Assembly: GCF_008923205.2 (NCBI RefSeq)
Contig: NZ_WBMS02000004.1
Coordinates: 186,001 to 250,000 of the forward strand
DNA from: Actinomadura physcomitrii
GTDB lineage: Bacteria; Actinomycetota; Actinomycetes; Streptosporangiales; Streptosporangiaceae
DNA: 64,000 bases
Direction of reading: 5' to 3'
Shown here: piece after piece, positions 62,298-64,000 of the stretch
Position numbering within the stretch: the stretch's first letter is position 1
Layout: every line of letters begins with the position of its first letter
Program-made: the position numbers and the translations under genes
The notes under the pieces: model-generated
Told to the model about the DNA's origin: nothing
Seen by the model: the letters and a program-made list of their open reading frames with translations, nothing else
Databases searched by the model: none

Positions 62298-62310
62298 GAC
62301 CGATCGTTCT
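62298..62310. promoter_or_regulatory. Putative TetR operator, copy 2
   Basis: GACCGATCGTTCT, 12 of 13 identical to the copy at 61362-61374, lies 17 bp before the SDR ATG, the same distance as copy 1 to the TetR ATG. This supports one regulator for both genes. Confidence 0.6.
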
Positions 62311-62326
62311 GGAAATTGGAGATGTC

Positions 62327-63088
62327 ATGAGAGCACGCTTCGCCGATCGGGTCGTCCTCGTCACCGGGGGCGCCGGCGCGATCGGCAGGGTGACCGCCCG
62401 CGCGTTCGCCGGAGAGGGCGCCACGGTGGTCCTGGCCGGACGTGACGAGGAGTCCCTCGTGCGGGCCGCTGAGGAGGTCCGGGCCGGGGGCGGACGCGCC
62501 GACCATATGGTCGCCGACGTGACCGTCTCCGAGGACGCCGCCGCCATGGTCTCCTCCGTCGTCCACCGCCATGGCGGCCTGCACGTCGCGGTCAACAACG
62601 CCGGGACCTTCGGCGCGATCGGCCCCGTCGCCGAGATCGACGACGACGCCTGGCGGACGGTCATCGACGTGAACCTGACCGGCGTGTTCCTGTCGATGAA
62701 GCACGAGATCGCCCATATGCGCGCGCACGGCGGCGGGACGATCGTGAACATCGCGTCCAACATCGGGGTGCACGGGCGCAGGCCCGGGCTGGCCGCGTAC
62801 GCCGCGTCCAAGGCCGGCGTCAGCATCCTGACCCGGACCGCGGCGATCGACCACATCGCCGACGGGGTGCGCGTCAACGCGGTCAGCCCCGGAGCCAGCG
62901 ACACCCCCATGTCGCTGCGGCCGGGCGAGACGAGAGCGCAGCGCGACGCCCGGCTGAAGGCCTCGATCCCGGCGGGGCGCCCGAGCGACCCGTCCGAGGT
63001 CGCGGAGGCCGTCCTGTGGCTGGCGTCCGACGAGTCGGCCTATCTGGTCGGTCACGACATGGTCGTCGACGGCGGCACCACCGCCTGA
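62327..63088 (+). CDS. SDR-family oxidoreductase
   Basis: 253 residues. Cofactor loop TGGAGAIGRVTARAFAGEGA; LAGRDEESLV with Arg after beta-2, suggesting NADP; VNNAGTFGAIGPV; catalytic Ser in IVNIASNIGVHG, Tyr/Lys in AYAASKAGVSILTRTAA; VNAVSPGASDTPMSL; end YLVGHDMVVDGGTTA. Classical SDR of unknown substrate. GGAG precedes ATG 62327. Likely the target of the TetR protein. Confidence 0.92.
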   Translation: MRARFADRVVLVTGGAGAIGRVTARAFAGEGATVVLAGRDEESLVRAAEEVRAGGGRADHMVADVTVSEDAAAMVSSVVHRHGGLHVAVNNAGTFGAIGPVAEIDDDAWRTVIDVNLTGVFLSMKHEIAHMRAHGGGTIVNIASNIGVHGRRPGLAAYAASKAGVSILTRTAAIDHIADGVRVNAVSPGASDTPMSLRPGETRAQRDARLKASIPAGRPSDPSEVAEAVLWLASDESAYLVGHDMVVDGGTTA

Positions 63089-63126
63089 CGACGCATCCCG
63101 TAAGTCCCGCTGGGCAGACTCAACGT

Positions 63127-63816
63127 ATGGCCCTGTCGCCCGACTACGACGCCGACCCGGAGCGGTTCCGCCTCGCCGCGCAGGTCACCCGGCGGTACCT
63201 GATCGGGGCGCGGAGCCTGCACGACCACATCGCCGCCAAGCTGGTGGCGGCCGAGGCGTCCCGGGTGCTGGACATCGGCTGCGGGGAGGGCGCGCTCCGC
63301 CGCGCCCTCCCCGACCCGCCGCCGTTCCGGCTGGTGGGGCTGGACGCGTCCGCGACGCTGCTGTGCGCCCACTCCGGCCTGCGCGTGCGGGCGGACGCGC
63401 TGCGCCTGCCGTTCCGTGACGGTGCGTTCGACGCCGCCGTCGCGGTCAACATGCTGTACCACCTGGACGAGCCGCGCCTCGCCCTGCGCGAGGCGCGGCG
63501 GGTGCTCGCGCCGGGCGGGACGCTGCTGGTCTCGGCGATCTGCCGGACCGACAGCCCGGAGCTGGCGCCGGTCTGGCGGCCCGAGCCGTCGTCCTTCGAC
63601 GCGGAGGACGCGCCCGAGCACGTGTGCGAGGTGTTCGGCGAGGTGGAGGTGGAGCGCTGGGACGCCCCGCTGATCACGCTCCCCGACCGGGCCGCGATCC
63701 GCGACTACCTGATCGCCCGCCACGTCCCCCGTCCGCAGGCCGCCGAGGCCGCGGCCCGCCTCCCGACCCCGCTGCCGGTGACCAAGCGCGGCTCCCTGCT
63801 CCTGGCCCGCCGCTGA
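63127..63816 (+). CDS. Class I SAM-dependent methyltransferase
   Basis: 229 residues. Motif I VLDIGCGEGALRRAL, acidic loop GLDASATLL, motif II RADALRLPFRDGAFDAAVAV, NMLYHLDEPRLALREARRVL and APGGTLLVSAI. This is the Methyltransf_11 type; the methyl acceptor is unknown. It starts 38 nt after the SDR stop and may be co-transcribed. Nothing further is recognised in the remaining 184 bases of the window. Confidence 0.9.
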   Translation: MALSPDYDADPERFRLAAQVTRRYLIGARSLHDHIAAKLVAAEASRVLDIGCGEGALRRALPDPPPFRLVGLDASATLLCAHSGLRVRADALRLPFRDGAFDAAVAVNMLYHLDEPRLALREARRVLAPGGTLLVSAICRTDSPELAPVWRPEPSSFDAEDAPEHVCEVFGEVEVERWDAPLITLPDRAAIRDYLIARHVPRPQAAEAAARLPTPLPVTKRGSLLLARR

Positions 63817-64000
63817 CCCGGACCCGGACCCGATGATCCGCCCCCCCTGCATGGACCCGGTCCCGAAAGGGCTGCGCCCGCCGAGCTCGTCCCGCGAAAG
63901 ATCCGCGCCTTGAACGGCATGCCCCGGCAGGAACCCGAACCCGGAGGGGCCGCCTCCAATAGGCCCCGCGTCCTGAATGCGGATGCGTGTTTTAGATGGA

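Noticed and set aside
61979-62326. CRISPR array from the spaced repeats at 62131-62218
   Set aside because: The repeated unit is only about 8 bases with 9-bp C-rich spacers that resemble one another, and no cas genes are in the window.

Overview
The window reads as chromosomal DNA of a high-GC actinomycete, most likely Thermomonosporaceae (Actinomadura-like) or a close relative. The evidence is very high G+C at third codon positions, frequent GTG starts, homodimeric AceE, PucR/FasR-type regulators, DUF3052, DUF1918, DUF3145 and DUF5998 proteins, and a discrete type II FAS operon. No rRNA, tRNA, CRISPR array, phage or integrative element was recognised. Genus is an inference.

Layout. 0-5.2 kb: 3' end of a saccharopine-dehydrogenase-like gene, a NarL-type two-component pair, an orphan phosphoribulokinase-like kinase, a K+ channel with a TrkA-like domain and a zinc-ribbon protein. 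5.3-10.3 kb: ahpE, DUF3052, YjbQ, DUF1918 and divergent aceE, a core block resembling Mycobacterium tuberculosis Rv2238c-Rv2241. 10.4-27.3 kb: accessory DNA lying between aceE and the fatty-acid operon. It holds a VOC protein, a broken PQQ-repeat gene, a WYL regulator, a MerR-controlled ABC exporter, an epoxide-hydrolase-like enzyme, a 3-hydroxybutyrate-dehydrogenase-like SDR with a GAF-PucR regulator, a complete Liv-type ABC transporter, a secreted esterase, a PHP protein, a histidine-kinase remnant and a secreted hydrolase. 27.4-33 kb: fasR-like regulator, fabD-fabH-acpP-fabF and DUF3145.

33.3-38.2 kb is the most unusual part: a co-directional set of an intracellular subtilase, an ECF-like sigma factor, a 154-aa unknown and a TPR-CHAT caspase-like protein. 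The last three overlap by a few bases. I propose it as a proteolytic signalling or conflict module. 38.2-46.2 kb: sulfurtransferase, phosphodiesterase, DUF5998, a Pro-rich protein, a GNAT/acyl-CoA-synthetase fusion, a PfkB kinase and a LysR regulator with palindromic upstream DNA. 47-53.5 kb: quinone oxidoreductase, RecQ-like helicase with a phosphoribosyltransferase-like tail, ThrE exporter, then a decaying stretch with a DUF6745 remnant, an RsbW-like ATPase and remnants of STM4011/STM4012 radical-SAM genes. 53.5-64 kb: metNIQ, a DUF4097/response-regulator/histidine-kinase operon, a small membrane protein, a TetR regulator and an SDR sharing one putative operator, and a methyltransferase.

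Two structural observations stand out. First, homologous long intergenic hairpins at 3516-3569 and 11394-11459 keep the same stem pattern while their bases change in compensating pairs. Second, a third inverted repeat (18532-18611) is filled by a G-run followed by a C-run. This looks like a two-colour sequencing drop-out over another such hairpin rather than true sequence.
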